Assembly (NCBI GenBank): GCA_026785785.1
Contig: JAJAZI010000050.1
Span: forward strand, 1 to 5,372
Reading direction: 5' to 3'
DNA: 5,372 bases
Source: Microbacteriaceae bacterium
Lineage (GTDB): Bacteria; Actinomycetota; Actinomycetes; Actinomycetales; Microbacteriaceae
The notes beneath the pieces were generated by a model that saw only the letters and a list, made by a program, of their open reading frames with translations, searched no databases and was not told where the DNA came from. This document shows, in pieces, positions 5,023-5,372 of this stretch. The position numbers and the translations under genes are program-made. Position 1 is the stretch's first letter. The number at the start of each line of letters is the position of its first letter.

Positions 5023-5121
5023 ATGTCGCGATTTCTGGTGGTCCCGGATGCTCAGTGGTCGTTGATCGAGGGGCTGCTGCCTCGTCCGACCGGGCGGAAG
5101 GTGAGACTGTTCTCAGACGCT
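5023..5121 (+). pseudogene. N-terminal remnant of an IS5-family transposase
   Basis: From the ATG at 5023 the frame reads MSRFLVVPDAQWSLIEGLLP and continues RPTGRKVRLFSDA. This matches the usual start of IS5-type transposases (S-R-F-x-V-x-x-x-Q-W-x-L-I-E-P-L-L-P-R-x-x-G-R-x-G-R-x-F-x-D). Likeness stops at about residue 33. The frame then runs into a repetitive Ser/Cys/Arg tract and ends at TAG 5209-5211, giving 62 codons where a full transposase would have several hundred. The catalytic DDE residues are absent. No terminal inverted repeats or target duplications could be recognised. It marks an old insertion that has been mostly deleted. Confidence 0.8.
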
Positions 5122-5142
5122 TGGACGAGGAGCAGGATGCTG

Positions 5143-5226
5143 TCGTGCTCGCGGTCGTGCTCGCAGTTGTGCTTGCGCTTGCGCTCGCGATCGTGCTCGC
5201 GATCGTGCTAGCGCTCGTGCTCGGCT
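5143..5226. repeat. Seven-copy 12-bp minisatellite
   Basis: Seven consecutive units of 12 bp with consensus TCGTGCTCGCGA start at 5143, 5155, 5167, 5179, 5191, 5203 and 5215. The fifth matches the consensus fully; others differ by one to four bases, and the last is the most degraded. Since 12 is a multiple of three, it stays open in most frames: it reads as (V/A)LA-type hydrophobic repeats in one + frame and Ser/Thr/Ala repeats in the opposite direction. It lies between two broken genes and neither reading resembles a known domain. Confidence 0.88.
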
Positions 5227-5239
5227 CGGCTCCGTGCCG

Positions 5240-5372
5240 CAGCCGCCGGAGCCGGGGGAGCGCGGATGGGAGGACACCGTCATCGCCTACCCCGGACAGC
5301 TGACGTGGGTGTAACTGACCTTCAACACGGCGGGGCAGTAGGTGCACCACTGCCACCTCGTCGAGCACGAGG
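5240..5372 (+). pseudogene. C-terminal remnant of a multicopper oxidase, two in-frame stops, runs off the window
   Basis: The frame through 5261 reads QPPEPGERGWEDTVIAYPGQ, then LTWV-stop-LTFNTAGQ-stop-VHHCHLVEHE. This is the end of the last cupredoxin domain of multicopper oxidases, where GW(K/E)DTV.x.PG, the LTFNTAGQYV strand and the H-C-H-x-x-E-H-E copper motif are conserved; the Cys and flanking His residues bind the type 1 and type 3 copper ions. Two stops break it: TAA at 5312-5314, where an Arg codon is common, and TAG at 5339-5341, where Tyr is usual. The Trp normally before HCH is His here. The N-terminal domains are missing and the repeat tract abuts the fragment. It is almost certainly non-functional. 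The rest, if any, lies beyond the window. Confidence 0.85.

Noticed and set aside
4950..5024. Longer start for the thiamine-binding protein (ATG at 5024)
   Set aside because: The extra residues do not match the family, and they read through the predicted promoter into the transposase remnant.
5021..5368. Leftward Ser/Thr/Ala-rich protein over the minisatellite
   Set aside because: It is antisense to both the transposase and multicopper oxidase remnants, and its repeats simply follow from the 12-bp DNA repeat.

Overview
This window comes from a high-GC actinobacterium, most likely a member of the Microbacteriaceae. That assignment is an inference. It rests on the strong GC bias, the many spurious overlapping open frames, a stand-alone ADP-dependent NAD(P)HX dehydratase, a short CBS/CNNM protein that ends right after its CBS pair, apparent leaderless start sites, and a strongly over-used CGGATGC heptamer. 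No rRNA, tRNA or CRISPR array was seen.

Layout. At 1-81 is the 3' end of a rightward CBS-domain (HlyC/CorC-like, CNNM) membrane protein gene. A 675-bp gene-free convergent region follows (82-756). It holds a nine-unit array of 18-20 bp hairpin-forming repeats (266-438), further diverged GCGC-rich repeats, and a 30-bp tandem duplication (721-780) that copies the end of the next gene, stop codon included. Leftward genes come next: a GNAT acetyltransferase (757-1224) and, upstream of it, a YqjM-like old yellow enzyme (1284-2366). An 81-bp divergent promoter region separates the latter from a rightward pair: nnrD (2448-3275) and, overlapping it by ATGA, a GT87/DUF2029 polyprenyl-sugar-type membrane glycosyltransferase (3272-4672). 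The glycosyltransferase overlaps a convergent leftward gene for a small thiamine-binding family protein (4605-4949) by 68 bp. The right edge is a gene graveyard: the first ~33 codons of an IS5-type transposase, a seven-copy 12-bp minisatellite, and the C-terminal end of a multicopper oxidase with two in-frame stops.

How the genes relate. The flavin enzyme uses NAD(P)H and NnrD repairs hydrated NAD(P)H, so the divergent arrangement makes loose metabolic sense, but nothing shows co-regulation. The nnrD-glycosyltransferase pair is very probably translationally coupled. Three genes (GNAT, nnrD, thiamine-binding) have a -10-like hexamer at exactly -12 to -7 from the start codon and no Shine-Dalgarno, which points to leaderless mRNAs.

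I see no convincing new multi-gene system. The most unusual material is non-coding: the nested repeat array in the convergent region, the in-frame duplication of a gene end, and the minisatellite between two gene remnants.
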